A stretch of 50,857 bases of DNA from an uncultured Dietzia sp. (lineage in GTDB: Bacteria > Actinomycetota > Actinomycetes > Mycobacteriales > Mycobacteriaceae): NCBI RefSeq assembly GCF_937873725.1, contig NZ_CALMYY010000024.1, positions 1 to 50,857 of the forward strand, written 5' to 3'. This document shows, in pieces, positions 1 through 9,064 of this stretch. Position numbers and translations under genes: made by a program. Position 1 is the stretch's first letter. Each line of letters opens with the position of its first letter. Under the pieces are notes generated by a model. The model did no database searches. It was not told the DNA's origin and saw nothing but the letters and a program-made list of their open reading frames with translations.

Positions 1-640
1 GGTAGTGCTGGCGGTCGTGGACCTCCTGCGGGGAGCCCCCGTCCGTGCCTGGGGCGAGGGGGAACCGGTGGTCGTGGAAGCCCAGTTCGGGGTGGCCCGA
101 GTCGGTGGCCGAGGGGGGGACGACGACGAGGTCGGCCACGTCCTCCGGCGCGCCCAGGACGGGAAGCGCGATCCGACCGTCCGCCCCGTTGGCGGGATCG
201 GTGTCGAAGTCGAAGAACGAGAAGTGCGGCGAGTCGGGGCCCCGCCTCAGCGCGTCCCACCACCACGGGTTGGCCGACGGGTCCTCGACGCCCAGGTGAT
301 TGGGGACGATGTCCACCACGATGCCCAGCCCGTGGACCCGGCACGCCGCCCGCAGCGAGCGCAGCGCCGCGATCCCGCCGAGGTCGGGCGAGATGCTGGT
401 GGGGTCCACCACGTCGTAGCCGTGGGTCGAGCCGGGCGTGGCCGTGAGGATGGGGGACAGGTACACCGAGCCCACGCCGAGGTCGGCGAGGTAGGGCACG
501 AGCTCCTCGACGTGGGCCAGGGTGAATCCCCGGCCGTCGGGGTCGGAGGCGGGGGTCCGCAGCTGCACCCGGTACGTGCTGGACAGGGCCTCGGCCCGCC
601 GGAGCGGCCGGGTCACGGCGGAGGGGTCCACGGGGGCCAT
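1..640 (-). CDS. treY: Maltooligosyl trehalose synthase TreY, N-terminal part (runs off the window)
   Basis: Converts the reducing end of maltooligosaccharides to a trehalosyl unit, the first step of the TreY-TreZ trehalose route in the cytoplasm. The reading frame starts at an ATG ending at 640 (MAPVDPSAV) and stays open to the window edge, so only about 213 residues are visible. It shows the GH13 N-terminal barrel: STYRVQLR near the start, then SPILTATPGSTHGYDVVDP, then VDIVPNHLG, the family's region I. It starts three bases after the glgX stop, so the two are very probably co-transcribed and translationally coupled, as in treX-treY-treZ clusters. The catalytic Asp and Glu lie outside the window. 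Confidence 0.93.
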   Translation of the reverse strand, partial: MAPVDPSAVTRPLRRAEALSSTYRVQLRTPASDPDGRGFTLAHVEELVPYLADLGVGSVYLSPILTATPGSTHGYDVVDPTSISPDLGGIAALRSLRAACRVHGLGIVVDIVPNHLGVEDPSANPWWWDALRRGPDSPHFSFFDFDTDPANGADGRIALPVLGAPEDVADLVVVPPSATDSGHPELGFHDHRFPLAPGTDGGSPQEVHDRQHY

Positions 641-643
641 CCG

Positions 644-2788
644 CTAGCGGAGCTTCCGCAGGACCACGGTACTGCGGTCGGCGACGGTGATCGTGCCGTC
701 CGACCCCAGCTCGTCACCGCTCTGGCCGACGTGGCTGGCGGTGTCCAGGACCACCTGCCAGGCTTCCGCGAACCCGGTGCCGAGGAGCGAGAACTCGATG
801 GGCTCGTGGTGGGCGTTGAACAGCATGAGGAACGAGTCGTCCACGATCCGCTGGCCACGCTCGTCCGGCTCGTGGATGCCCTCGCCGTTGAGGTAGACGG
901 CCAGGGACTTGCCGAACCCGGAGTCCCAGTCCTTGTGGGTCATCTCCGAGCCGTCGGGGCTGAACCACGCGATGTCCTGCGGGTCCTTCTCGTCGCGGAG
1001 CACCGTCCCGAAGAACCTGCGCCGGCGGAACACCGGGTGGTCCCGGCGCAGGTGGACGAGGCTGCGGGTGAACTCGAGGAGGTCCTGCTTCTCCTCGTCG
1101 AGGTCCCAGTCCATCCAGGCCAGCTCGTTGTCCTGGCAGTAGACGTTGTTGTTGCCGTCCTGGGTGCGGGCCATCTCGTCGCCGTGGGCGATCATCGGCG
1201 TGCCCTGCGACAGGATCAGGGTGGTGAGCATGTTGCGGCGCTGGCGGTGACGCAGGTCCTGCACGTCGGGATCGTCGGTGGGCCCCTCGATTCCGCAGTT
1301 CCAGGAGCGGTTGTGGCTCTCGCCGTCGTTTCCGTCCTCGCCGTTGGCCTCGTTGTGCTTGGAGTTGTAGCTCACGAGGTCGTTGAGCGTGAAGCCGTCG
1401 TGCGCGGTGACGAAGTTGATCGACGCCGTGGGACGGCGGCCGGTGTTCTCGTACAGGTCGGAGGACCCGGTCAGCCGCGACGCGAACTCGCCCAGGGTGG
1501 CGGGCTCGCCACGCCAGAAGTCGCGGACGGTGTCGCGGAACTGCCCGTTCCACTCGGTCCACAGGGGCGGGAAGTTCCCCACCTGGTAGCCGCCCTCGCC
1601 CACGTCCCACGGCTCGGCGATGAGCTTGACCTGGCTGACCACCGGGTCCTGCTGGACCAGGTCGAAGAACGAGGAGAGCCGGTCCACGTCGTGCAGGCCG
1701 CGCGCGAGGGTCGAGGCGAGGTCGAAGCGGAAGCCGTCGACGTGCATCTCGAGGATCCAGTAGCGCAGCGAATCCATGATGAGCTGCAGCGAGTGCGGGT
1801 GCCGGACGTTGAGCGTGTTCCCGGTGCCCGTGTAGTCCATGTAGTGCTGTTCGTCGCCCTCGACCAGCCGGTAGTAGGCCTGGTTGTCGATGCCACGGAA
1901 GCCGATCGTGGGGCCGAGGTGGTTGCCCTCCGCGGTGTGGTTGTAGACCACGTCGAGGATCACCTCGATGTTGGCGTCGTGGAACGCCTTGACCATGGCC
2001 TTGAACTCGGTCACCGCGTCGCCGGGCTTGTCGGCGAACGCGTACTCGTGGTGCGGGGCCAGGAAGCCGAAGCTGTTGTACCCCCAGTAGTTCTTCAGCC
2101 CCAGGTCGAGCAGGCGCTGGTCCTGCATGAACTGGTGGACCGGCATGAGTTCGATCGCGGTCACGCCGAGGTCGGTCAGGTGCTCGATGATCGCCGGATG
2201 GCACAGGCCGGCGTAGGTCCCGCGCATCTCGGCCGGCACCTCGGGGTGCTGCGCGGTCATGCCCTTGACGTGGGCCTCGTAGATCACCGTGTTGTGGTAC
2301 TCGTGCCGCGGCGCGCGGTCGTTGCCCCAGTCGAAGAACGGGTTGATCACCACGGTCGTCATGGTGTGGCCGAGCGAGTCCTCGGTGTTGCGCTGGTCCG
2401 GGTCGTCGAGGTCGTAGCTGTGCAGGCTCGGGTCCCCGTCGTAGGCTCCGTCGAACGCCTTGCCGTACGGGTCCACCAGGAGCTTGGACGGGTCGCACCG
2501 CAGGCCCCTCTCGGGCTCGTACGGGCCGTGGACGCGGTAGCCGTAGCGCTGCCCCGGGGACACCCCGAGCAGGTAGCAGTGCCAGATGTTGCCGTCGACC
2601 TCGGTGAGCTCGATGCGCTGCTCGCGACCCTTCTTGCTGATCAGGCAGAGTTCGACCCGCTCCGCGACCTCGGAGAACAACGCGAAGTTGGTCCCTGTCC
2701 CGTCGTAGGTGGCGCCGAGGGGGTAGGCCGAACCGGGCCAGGCGCGGATGAGCTCTGGGGCGGACGGCTGCGCGTCATGGGGGGTCAC
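644..2788 (-). CDS. glgX: Glycogen debranching enzyme GlgX/TreX
   Basis: Isoamylase-type GH13 enzyme that hydrolyses alpha-1,6 branches and feeds linear maltodextrins to TreY/TreZ. About 714 residues, the normal length. Visible features are an N-terminal CBM48-like region (YPLGATYDGTGTNFALFSE), DVVYNH (region I), DGFRFDLAS holding the catalytic nucleophile Asp, LIAEPWD with the acid/base Glu, and FVTAHDGFTLNDL (region IV). The longest reading uses a TTG at 2797. I prefer the GTG at 2788 because a TACTCT -10 box (2797-2802) lies 8 bases upstream and overlaps that TTG, which suggests a leaderless message. The downstream neighbour is treY. Confidence 0.95.
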   Translation of the reverse strand: MTPHDAQPSAPELIRAWPGSAYPLGATYDGTGTNFALFSEVAERVELCLISKKGREQRIELTEVDGNIWHCYLLGVSPGQRYGYRVHGPYEPERGLRCDPSKLLVDPYGKAFDGAYDGDPSLHSYDLDDPDQRNTEDSLGHTMTTVVINPFFDWGNDRAPRHEYHNTVIYEAHVKGMTAQHPEVPAEMRGTYAGLCHPAIIEHLTDLGVTAIELMPVHQFMQDQRLLDLGLKNYWGYNSFGFLAPHHEYAFADKPGDAVTEFKAMVKAFHDANIEVILDVVYNHTAEGNHLGPTIGFRGIDNQAYYRLVEGDEQHYMDYTGTGNTLNVRHPHSLQLIMDSLRYWILEMHVDGFRFDLASTLARGLHDVDRLSSFFDLVQQDPVVSQVKLIAEPWDVGEGGYQVGNFPPLWTEWNGQFRDTVRDFWRGEPATLGEFASRLTGSSDLYENTGRRPTASINFVTAHDGFTLNDLVSYNSKHNEANGEDGNDGESHNRSWNCGIEGPTDDPDVQDLRHRQRRNMLTTLILSQGTPMIAHGDEMARTQDGNNNVYCQDNELAWMDWDLDEEKQDLLEFTRSLVHLRRDHPVFRRRRFFGTVLRDEKDPQDIAWFSPDGSEMTHKDWDSGFGKSLAVYLNGEGIHEPDERGQRIVDDSFLMLFNAHHEPIEFSLLGTGFAEAWQVVLDTASHVGQSGDELGSDGTITVADRSTVVLRKLR

Positions 2789-2796
2789 GTTGTCCA

Positions 2797-2802
2797 AGAG
2801 TA
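2797..2802 (-). promoter_or_regulatory. -10 box of glgX, leaderless type
   Basis: TACTCT on the minus strand, 8 bases before the GTG at 2788. No Shine-Dalgarno sequence precedes that GTG. Confidence 0.5.
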
Positions 2803-2843
2803 GTGCCTTGCCACGACAGCGCGTGACGGGCGCCGTGGGGCGG

Positions 2844-5003
2844 TCACCACCAGCCGGTCGCGGGCCCCATCTGGCGGGCGAGTTCGCCGGACGCGGACCG
2901 CACCCAGGACCCCGAGAGGTGGTGGGAGTCGTGGTAGACGATCACGTTGCCCACCACGACCGGGCAGTCCCGGGCGTCGCACAGGCCGTCGGTGAGGTCG
3001 AGCAGCCGGACCGAGTCGATGCCGGCACCGGCGAGCGAGGCCGGGTTGATCGCCGAGATGGACCGCTCCCGGGGCATCCCGCACTCCTCGGGGGTGCCGC
3101 CGTCGCCCAGGCAGTCCCCGGCGCGGATCGGGCCCCTCCCGCGGTTCAGCCAGGGGGTGTCGCGGACGGCGAGGACGCCGATCCCCTGCTCGCCGAGCGC
3201 GCGCCACAGCTCGACGTATTGGCGCGGCGTCACGTCCGGCCCCACCACCCCGACCGGCCGGGTGGCGGTGGTGAACACGAACTCGGGGGCCAGGCCCACC
3301 AGCGCGGCGAGGGCGGCGGGGGTCCACTCCTCGCAGCTCTCGTACAGGCGGTCGTCGCCGTCGGAGACGGAGGCGTCGAGCGTGAGCGGGCACCCCATCT
3401 TGAGCAGCGTCACCACCCGGAAGCCGTAGTGCCGTCCGACCTCGTCGAGGCCGCTGATCCAGTGCTCGGCGTGGGACCCGCCGACCAAGGCGACGGTGCG
3501 GGGGGCGGTGACGTCGCCGTACACGCACATCTGCACCTCGGCGGAGGTGAAGTCGGAGATGCACTGGTCGATCGTGCTCACCGGGAGGTCGTTGGAGACC
3601 TGGAGGAGGGAGGGGAGGTATCCCACGTCGTCGGGGGCCCGGACCCCCTCGAGGAAGGCGCGCGCGCCGGGGTGGTCGGGGTCGGTGAGGGAGTCGACGT
3701 AGGGCACGGCCGAGCGGGAGGCGGACGTGGCGGTCCACCATCCCACGGTGCCGAGACCGGCCACGGCGGCGACGACGACGAGGGCGGTCGCCCGGACGAA
3801 GAGCCGCCGCTCGCGGGCCGAGCGGGACGGCCTCCCGCGGAGCGCGTCACGCTTCTGGGCCGCGGGCGTGGTGCGGCCGCGCGCGCGGCTGGCCATCCGC
3901 AGCGGTCGTTCGACGTACTTCTCCGTGAGGAGCGCCAGCACGACCGAGACCGCGACGATGCTCAGCCCCGAGACCAGGGTCACCTCGGCCCCCCGGTCGT
4001 AGGAGAGCCAGAGGATGAGCAGCGGCCAGTGCCACAGGTACAGGGAGTACGAGATGTCGCCCAGCCGACGGAACACCCGGGCCGACAGCAGCCATGTGAC
4101 CGGGTCCCTGGACGGCGTGGCCCGCTCGCCCTGCGGGAGGTTCCCCCCGAGGATGATGAGCAGCGCCCCGCCGATCGGGTACCAGGCCAGGGGGCCGGGG
4201 AAGTAGGCCGCACCGTCGATCACGAAGCCGCAGCTGACGATCAGCGCCAGTCCCGCCACGGTGGTGAGCATGCGCAGCGGCCAGGGCAGGACGAGCACGA
4301 CCAGCAGGACGGCCACGAGTCCGCCGACGAGCAGTTCCCACAGGCGGGCGACCGTGTCGTAGTAGTTCCACGGCTGGTTGACGGCCTGACCCCGGATCGA
4401 CCACCACACGGAGGCGGCGGTGCCGGCGACCACCACCGCCACGAGCAGCCCCTTGGGGGAGCCGCGTCGCACCACGACCCGCCACAGCGCGGCCACCCCG
4501 AGGACCACGGTGAGAGCGATCACGTAGAACTGCCCCTGCACCGACATGGACCACAGGTGTTGCAGTGGGGAGATGGTGGCGTCGGCGGCGGCGTAGTCCG
4601 AGGCGGTGAGCGCCAGCGTCCAGTTCTGGAAGTAGAACAGCGATGCCACGGTCTGGTCGAAGATCGCCGTCCACTGGGTGGGGGGTTTGATCAGGACGGT
4701 CCCCACCACGGTCGCGGCCACCGTCACCACCAGGGCCGGGTAGAGCCGTCGGATCAGGCGCGTGAGGTGCGGGAGCGGGTTGAGGGGGGTGCGCCGGTCC
4801 GCCGCCCCGCGCAGGAGGGATCCCAGGAAGAAGAACCCGGACAGGGTGAGGAAGACGTCGACGCCGCCGGACACCCGGCCCATCCAGATGTGGAACACCA
4901 CGACCAGCGCGATCGCCAGGCCGCGGAGCCCGTCGATGTCGTGCCGGTAGGCCATCTTCCCGGGGCGCCGGCGAACGGGCGCTGTCGGGGTGTCGGTGGC
5001 CAC
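2844..5003 (-). CDS. OafA-like acyltransferase with C-terminal SGNH domain
   Basis: Integral membrane acyltransferase-3 fused to an extracellular SGNH esterase/acetyltransferase domain; this architecture O-acetylates cell-surface glycans. The N-terminus has the family signature DIDGLRGLAIALVVVFHIW, followed by about ten hydrophobic segments to roughly residue 390, with SYSLYLWHWPLL typical of the family. After a basic linker and another membrane segment comes the SGNH part: VALVGGSHAEHW (GGSH block) and YHDSHHLSG (Asp-x-x-His block) near the C-terminus. The start is uncertain. GTG at 5003 has AGGA about 11 bases upstream; ATG at 4955 gives a protein 16 residues shorter. The longest frame begins at a TTG at 5105 and is unlikely. 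The acceptor substrate cannot be told. Confidence 0.9.
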   Translation of the reverse strand: MATDTPTAPVRRRPGKMAYRHDIDGLRGLAIALVVVFHIWMGRVSGGVDVFLTLSGFFFLGSLLRGAADRRTPLNPLPHLTRLIRRLYPALVVTVAATVVGTVLIKPPTQWTAIFDQTVASLFYFQNWTLALTASDYAAADATISPLQHLWSMSVQGQFYVIALTVVLGVAALWRVVVRRGSPKGLLVAVVVAGTAASVWWSIRGQAVNQPWNYYDTVARLWELLVGGLVAVLLVVLVLPWPLRMLTTVAGLALIVSCGFVIDGAAYFPGPLAWYPIGGALLIILGGNLPQGERATPSRDPVTWLLSARVFRRLGDISYSLYLWHWPLLILWLSYDRGAEVTLVSGLSIVAVSVVLALLTEKYVERPLRMASRARGRTTPAAQKRDALRGRPSRSARERRLFVRATALVVVAAVAGLGTVGWWTATSASRSAVPYVDSLTDPDHPGARAFLEGVRAPDDVGYLPSLLQVSNDLPVSTIDQCISDFTSAEVQMCVYGDVTAPRTVALVGGSHAEHWISGLDEVGRHYGFRVVTLLKMGCPLTLDASVSDGDDRLYESCEEWTPAALAALVGLAPEFVFTTATRPVGVVGPDVTPRQYVELWRALGEQGIGVLAVRDTPWLNRGRGPIRAGDCLGDGGTPEECGMPRERSISAINPASLAGAGIDSVRLLDLTDGLCDARDCPVVVGNVIVYHDSHHLSGSWVRSASGELARQMGPATGWW

Positions 5004-5128
5004 TGGCGGGTACGTCCTGACGGGTCGTCTGGTGTGCGGAGACGGCCCGATACTGCATACGGGCACACCCGGAGGACAGTGGAGCCGGGTCCGATTGAAC
5101 CACAAACGGCCGGCATCCCCGGCGTTGG

Positions 5129-5134
5129 TACAGT
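5129..5134 (+). promoter_or_regulatory. -10 box, leaderless type
   Basis: TACAGT, 7 bases before the ATG at 5142; no Shine-Dalgarno sequence between them. Confidence 0.5.
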
Positions 5135-5141
5135 CCGGCTC

Positions 5142-5750
5142 ATGCTCCGCTCGTCGTCGTCACGCGTCGCCGGCACCGCGGTGGGGGTGCTCTCCCCGGC
5201 CCTCGCCGCGCTGCTGGTGTGGATCGCCGCCGCGCCCCGCTCGGAGGTGCTCTCGGTGGGTGACGGCAGGGGCCTGCGGCTGCCGGAGGCCGGAGCGGAC
5301 GGCGGGACCCAGCTCCTGGTGTTGATCGTCCTGCTCGGCTTAGCCTCGGTGTGCGTGACACTGGTGCTGTGGAGTCGACATCCGGGTCTGCGCCGTCCGG
5401 GTGGGGTCCCCGCGTTGATGCTGCTGCCGGGGCTGACGTGCGCGGTCGCCGCCGCGGCGGCCTCGCCGCTGGCGGACCTGCTGGCGGCACCGCCGCGGGG
5501 CGCGGCCTACGGCGAGGTGGTGAGGCAGGCGCCCAAGGCGGGTGCGCTGTTCTTCGACCGGATGCTCTACGGCACCTCGGGGCCGTCGTGGGACTGGTTC
5601 CCGCCCGGTGCCGGGTGGCTGGTGTTCAACGCCATGATCGCCGGCTTCACGGTGGCGGCGCTCGCGCATTTCAGCCTGTCGCGGGACCTGCGGGACTTGC
5701 GGGACCTGCGGGACCGGCCGGTGGACGCAGGGTCGCGAACTGATCCGTGA
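5142..5750 (+). CDS. DUF2567-like small membrane protein
   Basis: About 202 residues with four hydrophobic segments: near residues 10-27, 50-70, 88-110 and 160-180. Segment order and the [27 protein letters not shown] stretch resemble DUF2567 membrane proteins of Mycobacteriales; this is family resemblance by eye, and no function is known to me. The ATG at 5142 was chosen because a TACAGT -10 box sits 7 bases upstream. The C-terminus reads [13 protein letters not shown], produced by four 9-bp repeats, and overlaps the tail of the convergent Nudix gene by 80 bp. It is divergent from the acyltransferase. Confidence 0.72.
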   Translation: MLRSSSSRVAGTAVGVLSPALAALLVWIAAAPRSEVLSVGDGRGLRLPEAGADGGTQLLVLIVLLGLASVCVTLVLWSRHPGLRRPGGVPALMLLPGLTCAVAAAAASPLADLLAAPPRGAAYGEVVRQAPKAGALFFDRMLYGTSGPSWDWFPPGAGWLVFNAMIAGFTVAALAHFSLSRDLRDLRDLRDRPVDAGSRTDP

Positions 5751-6408
5751 TCCGGAGCCGACGTTCGGCGAACCGGTACAGCGCGGCGGGGCGGCCCCCG
5801 GTCGGCCCGGGCGGGGCGCTGCGTCCGCAGCGGACGAGCTCACCGCGCCGGGTGAGGATCCGCTGCAGGTTGGTCGGGTCCACAGGGTGGCCGAGCGCGG
5901 CCTCGTAGTGCTGGGCGAGCGCGGACAGCGTGAACTCCCGGGGCGCCAGCGCGAACCCGAGCGTGGAATAGGAGAGCTTGGCGGCGAGCCGGGCGCGGGC
6001 GCGGGCCACGATCTCGGCGTGGTCGAAGACCGTGTCGGGCAGCGCGTCCACCCGGAACCACGAGGTGTCGGCGGGGATGTCCGGGTCGGCGTCGGAGGGC
6101 AGGACCCCGAGGAACCCGGACGCGAACACGCGCCGGCCGGGCACGCGCGCCGGATCGGAGAACTCGGCCACGGATTCCAGGTGGCTCAGCGATCGCACGT
6201 CCACCTTCTCCGCGAGTTGCCGGGTGGCGGAGGTGGCCAGGTCCTCGTCGTGGCGGACCTCGCCACCGGGGAGGGCCCACCGTCCCGCCGCGGGGCCCAG
6301 AGCGTGTTGCCACAGCAGCACGTGGAGCGCCGGGGAGGCTGCGGGCGGGACGGTGCGAACCTGGCCCACCACTGCGAGAACCTCGTGCCCGGTGTTAGAC
6401 TCCGACAT
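5671..6408 (-). CDS. nrtR: Nudix-domain transcriptional regulator of NAD synthesis (NrtR/NdnR type)
   Basis: 245 residues: an N-terminal Nudix domain followed by a winged helix-turn-helix. This is the layout of NrtR-family repressors, which sense ADP-ribose or related NAD metabolites. The Nudix region contains [27 protein letters not shown]; the box is degenerate (AEKV where hydrolases have REELGE), which suits a sensor rather than an active hydrolase. The C-terminal part ([31 protein letters not shown]) fits the winged helix. It diverges from nadA, as related regulators do in mycobacteria and corynebacteria. Its ATG directly abuts a palindrome and has no Shine-Dalgarno, so the mRNA is probably leaderless. 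The Pro/Ala-rich tail overlaps the convergent DUF2567-like gene. Confidence 0.9.
   Translation of the reverse strand: MSESNTGHEVLAVVGQVRTVPPAASPALHVLLWQHALGPAAGRWALPGGEVRHDEDLATSATRQLAEKVDVRSLSHLESVAEFSDPARVPGRRVFASGFLGVLPSDADPDIPADTSWFRVDALPDTVFDHAEIVARARARLAAKLSYSTLGFALAPREFTLSALAQHYEAALGHPVDPTNLQRILTRRGELVRCGRSAPPGPTGGRPAALYRFAERRLRITDQFATLRPPAGPAGPASPAGPATG
5681..5716. repeat. Four tandem 9-bp units in the overlap of two convergent genes
   Basis: GCGGGACCT, GCGGGACTT, GCGGGACCT, GCGGGACCG. Translated as (RDL)n in the plus-strand gene and as a Pro-Ala-Gly-rich tail in nrtR. Confidence 0.9.
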
Positions 6409-6431
6409 GTTTTCGATTGTAAGTCGAAAAC
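6409..6431. promoter_or_regulatory. NrtR operator palindrome with overlapping nrtR and nadA promoters
   Basis: Perfect inverted repeat GTTTTCGA (6409-6416), 7-base spacer, TCGAAAAC (6424-6431). It is an AT-rich island in GC-rich DNA between the divergent nrtR and nadA. On the minus strand TACAAT (6416-6421) lies 7 bases before the nrtR ATG, so the -10 box sits inside the palindrome. On the plus strand TAGACT (6396-6401) is a plausible nadA -10, which would put the palindrome at its transcription start. One bound regulator could therefore block both directions. Confidence 0.8.
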
Positions 6432-6480
6432 GCGGCCGGTGCGGTATCGGCCCGCAGAATCAACCCGGGGAGGGGCAGCG

Positions 6481-7566
6481 ATGAGTACTGCCACTGGACT
6501 CAAGACCACGACCGTGCCGCGTCCGGGCACCACCGTCGGACGGCTGGACTCGCCGCTGGCCGATCGCATCCGCCGCACCGAGCGCGGGTACACGGGCGTC
6601 GAGGCCGACGCCGAGTGGGCGGCCGAGATCCGTCGTCTCGCCGAGGCGCGGGACGCCGTGATCCTGGCGCACAACTACCAGCTCCCCGAGATCCAGGACA
6701 TCGCCCACCACGTGGGGGACTCGTTGGCCCTGTCGCGGATCGCGGCGGCCGCCGAACAGTCCACCATCGTGTTCTGCGGCGTGCACTTCATGGCGGAGAC
6801 CGCCAAGATCCTCGCACCGGACAAGACCGTCCTCATCCCCGACGAGGCCGCCGGGTGCTCGTTGGCCGACTCGATCACCGCCGAGCAGCTGGCCGAGTGG
6901 AAGTCCGAGCACCCCGACGCCGTCGTGGTCTCGTACGTCAACACCACCGCCGCGGTGAAGGAGCTCACCGACATCTGCTGCACCAGTTCCAACGCAGTCG
7001 ACGTGGTGGAGTCGATCGACCCCGGCCGCGAGGTGCTGTTCCTGCCGGACCAGTTCCTCGGCGCGCACGTCCGCCGCAAGACGGGTCGCGAGAACGTCCT
7101 GGTGTGGGCCGGCGAGTGCCACGTGCACGCCGCGATCAACGGCGACCAGCTCACCGCCAAGTCCGCCGAGCACCCCGGCGCCGAGCTGTTCGTCCACCCC
7201 GAGTGCGGCTGCGCCACCAGCGCGCTTCACCTGGCGGACGAGGGTGCCGTGCCGGCGGACATGGTCAAGATCCTGTCCACCGGCGGCATGGTCGAGGCGG
7301 CCCGCGCCTCGGGCGCCCGCGAGGTCCTGGTGGCCACGGAGGTCGGCATGATCCACCAGCTGCGCAAGGCGGCGCCGGAGATCGACTTCCTGCCCGTCAA
7401 CGCCGACGCCAGCTGCCCGTACATGAAGATGATCACCCCGGCCGCCCTGCTGCGCGCCCTGGTCGAGGGTGCCGACGAGGTTCACGTGGATCCCGCGACC
7501 GCCGCGGCGGCGCGCGGGTCGGTGGAGCGGATGATCGCCATCGGCAACCCGGGGTCGGGGGAGTGA
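6481..7566 (+). CDS. nadA: Quinolinate synthase NadA
   Basis: Iron-sulphur enzyme condensing iminoaspartate with dihydroxyacetone phosphate to quinolinate in de novo NAD synthesis. 361 residues, normal for the long actinobacterial type. The N-terminal signature [20 protein letters not shown] is clear. The three expected cluster-ligand cysteines are visible in [23 protein letters not shown] and SCPYMKM. The ATG at 6481 has a GGGGAGGGG Shine-Dalgarno. Its stop overlaps the nadC start by three bases. The nadB gene usually found between nadA and nadC in mycobacteria is missing. Confidence 0.98.
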   Translation: MSTATGLKTTTVPRPGTTVGRLDSPLADRIRRTERGYTGVEADAEWAAEIRRLAEARDAVILAHNYQLPEIQDIAHHVGDSLALSRIAAAAEQSTIVFCGVHFMAETAKILAPDKTVLIPDEAAGCSLADSITAEQLAEWKSEHPDAVVVSYVNTTAAVKELTDICCTSSNAVDVVESIDPGREVLFLPDQFLGAHVRRKTGRENVLVWAGECHVHAAINGDQLTAKSAEHPGAELFVHPECGCATSALHLADEGAVPADMVKILSTGGMVEAARASGAREVLVATEVGMIHQLRKAAPEIDFLPVNADASCPYMKMITPAALLRALVEGADEVHVDPATAAAARGSVERMIAIGNPGSGE

Positions 7567-8426
7567 GCGACGAGGCGTTCGACCCCGACACCCGCGCCGA
7601 CGCCGTGATCGCGATCCGGCGCGCCCTCGACGAGGACCTGCGGTACGGCCCGGACGCCACCTCGCTGGCCACCGTCCCGGCCGACGCCAGGGCCACCGCC
7701 CGCCTGGCGACGCGCGCCGACGGCGTGATCGCGGGCCTGCCGCTGATCCCGTTGGTGCTGGCCGAGGTGCTCGGGGCGGACTTCTCGGTGACCCTGCTCG
7801 CCGCCGACGGTGACCGGGTGGCCGCCGGCGACGTGGTGGCCGAGATCTCCGCGCCGACCCGCGGGCTGCTGACCGCGGAGCGCACGCTGCTCAACCTGGT
7901 GTGTCACCTGTCCGGCGTGGCCACCGCCACCCGCGCCTGGGCCGACGAGCTCGCCGGCACCGCCTGCGCCGTCCGGGACACCCGCAAGACCATGCCGGGC
8001 ATGAGGCTGCTGCAGAAGTACGCCGTCCGCTGCGGGGGTGGGGTCAACCACCGGCTGGGGCTCGGTGACGCGGTCCTGGTCAAGGACAACCACGTGGTGG
8101 CCGCAGGCGGGGTGGTGCCCGCCCTGGCCGCCGTCCGCGAGAGGTTCCCGGACCTGCCCTGCGAGGTCGAGGTGGACTCGCTCGGGCAGCTCGACCAGAT
8201 GCTCGACGCGGGCGTGGACCTGGTGCTGCTCGACAATTTCCCCGTCTGGCAGACCCAGATCGCCGCGCAGCGGGGGGACAAGGTCTCCCCCGGCCCCCGC
8301 CTGGAGTCCAGCGGTGGCCTGACCCTGGACGCGGCGGCCGACTACGCCCGGTGCGGCGTCGACTTCCTCGCCGTGGGCGGCCTTACCCACTCGGTGGGCG
8401 TCCTCGACCTAGGTCTGGACATGTGA
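7563..8426 (+). CDS. nadC: Nicotinate-nucleotide pyrophosphorylase (carboxylating) NadC
   Basis: Quinolinate phosphoribosyltransferase, forming nicotinate mononucleotide. 287 residues. It shows [20 protein letters not shown], then [22 protein letters not shown] and NHRLGL, the substrate-binding Arg/Lys/His cluster, then VKDNHV, and the C-terminal barrel [20 protein letters not shown] with VGGLTHS. The GTG start at 7563 overlaps the nadA stop (GTGA), so translation is coupled. It is probably regulated with nadA by the upstream palindrome. Confidence 0.98.
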   Translation: MSDEAFDPDTRADAVIAIRRALDEDLRYGPDATSLATVPADARATARLATRADGVIAGLPLIPLVLAEVLGADFSVTLLAADGDRVAAGDVVAEISAPTRGLLTAERTLLNLVCHLSGVATATRAWADELAGTACAVRDTRKTMPGMRLLQKYAVRCGGGVNHRLGLGDAVLVKDNHVVAAGGVVPALAAVRERFPDLPCEVEVDSLGQLDQMLDAGVDLVLLDNFPVWQTQIAAQRGDKVSPGPRLESSGGLTLDAAADYARCGVDFLAVGGLTHSVGVLDLGLDM

Positions 8427-8497
8427 CTCCCGGCCGCGATATGTGAGGTCCGCCGCACAGCGGCGTTCGGGTGGGGTGGACAGGGGTTGGAGCGGCG

Positions 8498-8503
8498 TAA
8501 AGT
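8498..8503 (+). promoter_or_regulatory. -10 box, leaderless type
   Basis: TAAAGT, 8 bases before the ATG at 8512; GTGGAC (8476-8481) is a possible -35 at 16-bp spacing. Confidence 0.5.
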
Positions 8504-8511
8504 CGGGACCC

Positions 8512-9036
8512 ATGACGGGCTTCTGGGACTCGGGTGTGACCAAGACAGCGGCGGAACGTCGCCAGCAGAGGATGGCGGAGGCGCGCCGCCGCGTGGAGTC
8601 CGGGGAGAACACCTCGCCACCACCTCCGCCGCCCGCCCCCGCGGCCCCCGCCCGCACCCGCGCGTCCCGCACCCCCAAGGCCGCCACCGTCGATCCCACG
8701 TCGTTCGCGGGCGCGCAGTTCGCGGTGTGGCGCAGCGTCCAGCACTTCTGCACCACCGACTCGGTGCCCGACGCCCGCGGCACCGACTTCGACCTGCTTC
8801 TGGCCTGGTCCGATTCCATCCAGCCGTTCCGTCTCCGCCAGCGGATCGTCGCGCGGCTGGACCCCCAGGGGGCGTGGCTTCCGGTCTGCTACGCCAAGGA
8901 CGGTGCCCGCGAGCCCATCACGCAGGCCCAGGCCGATCGCTACCGCGAGGTCCGGCTCGGGGAATCGACGCTCTCCGGCGGCGCGCAGAAGCCGCTCAAG
9001 GAGTCCGACCACCCGGACGCCACCACCTCTCTCTGA
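8512..9036 (+). CDS. Hypothetical protein with disordered N-terminus
   Basis: 174 residues. Residues 10-65 are charged and then proline/alanine-rich (PPPPPPAPAAPA), probably disordered. From about residue 70 there is a folded-looking segment (SFAGAQFAVWRSVQHFCTTDSVPDARGTDFDLLLAWSDS). No signal peptide or membrane segment is seen, and I do not recognise the family. The ATG at 8512 was chosen over the longer frame because a TAAAGT box sits 8 bases upstream. It converges with the alcohol dehydrogenase gene, 28 bp apart. Confidence 0.75.
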   Translation: MTGFWDSGVTKTAAERRQQRMAEARRRVESGENTSPPPPPPAPAAPARTRASRTPKAATVDPTSFAGAQFAVWRSVQHFCTTDSVPDARGTDFDLLLAWSDSIQPFRLRQRIVARLDPQGAWLPVCYAKDGAREPITQAQADRYREVRLGESTLSGGAQKPLKESDHPDATTSL

Positions 9037-9064
9037 CCCCGCGATCCCGGGGGGCCAGTCGAGC

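Noticed and set aside
5..2803. 932-residue open frame on the plus strand over treY/glgX
   Set aside because: Antisense shadow of two clear GH13 genes; Arg/Gly/Val/His-rich composition without any motif.
2810..2843. Terminator between the acyltransferase stop and glgX
   Set aside because: Only a five-base GTGAC/GTCAC stem with a poorly paired interior and no U tract.
2748..5141. Long plus-strand extension in front of the 5142 membrane protein
   Set aside because: Antisense to the acyltransferase; composition is typical of shadow frames in GC-rich DNA, and the -10 box places the real start at 5142.
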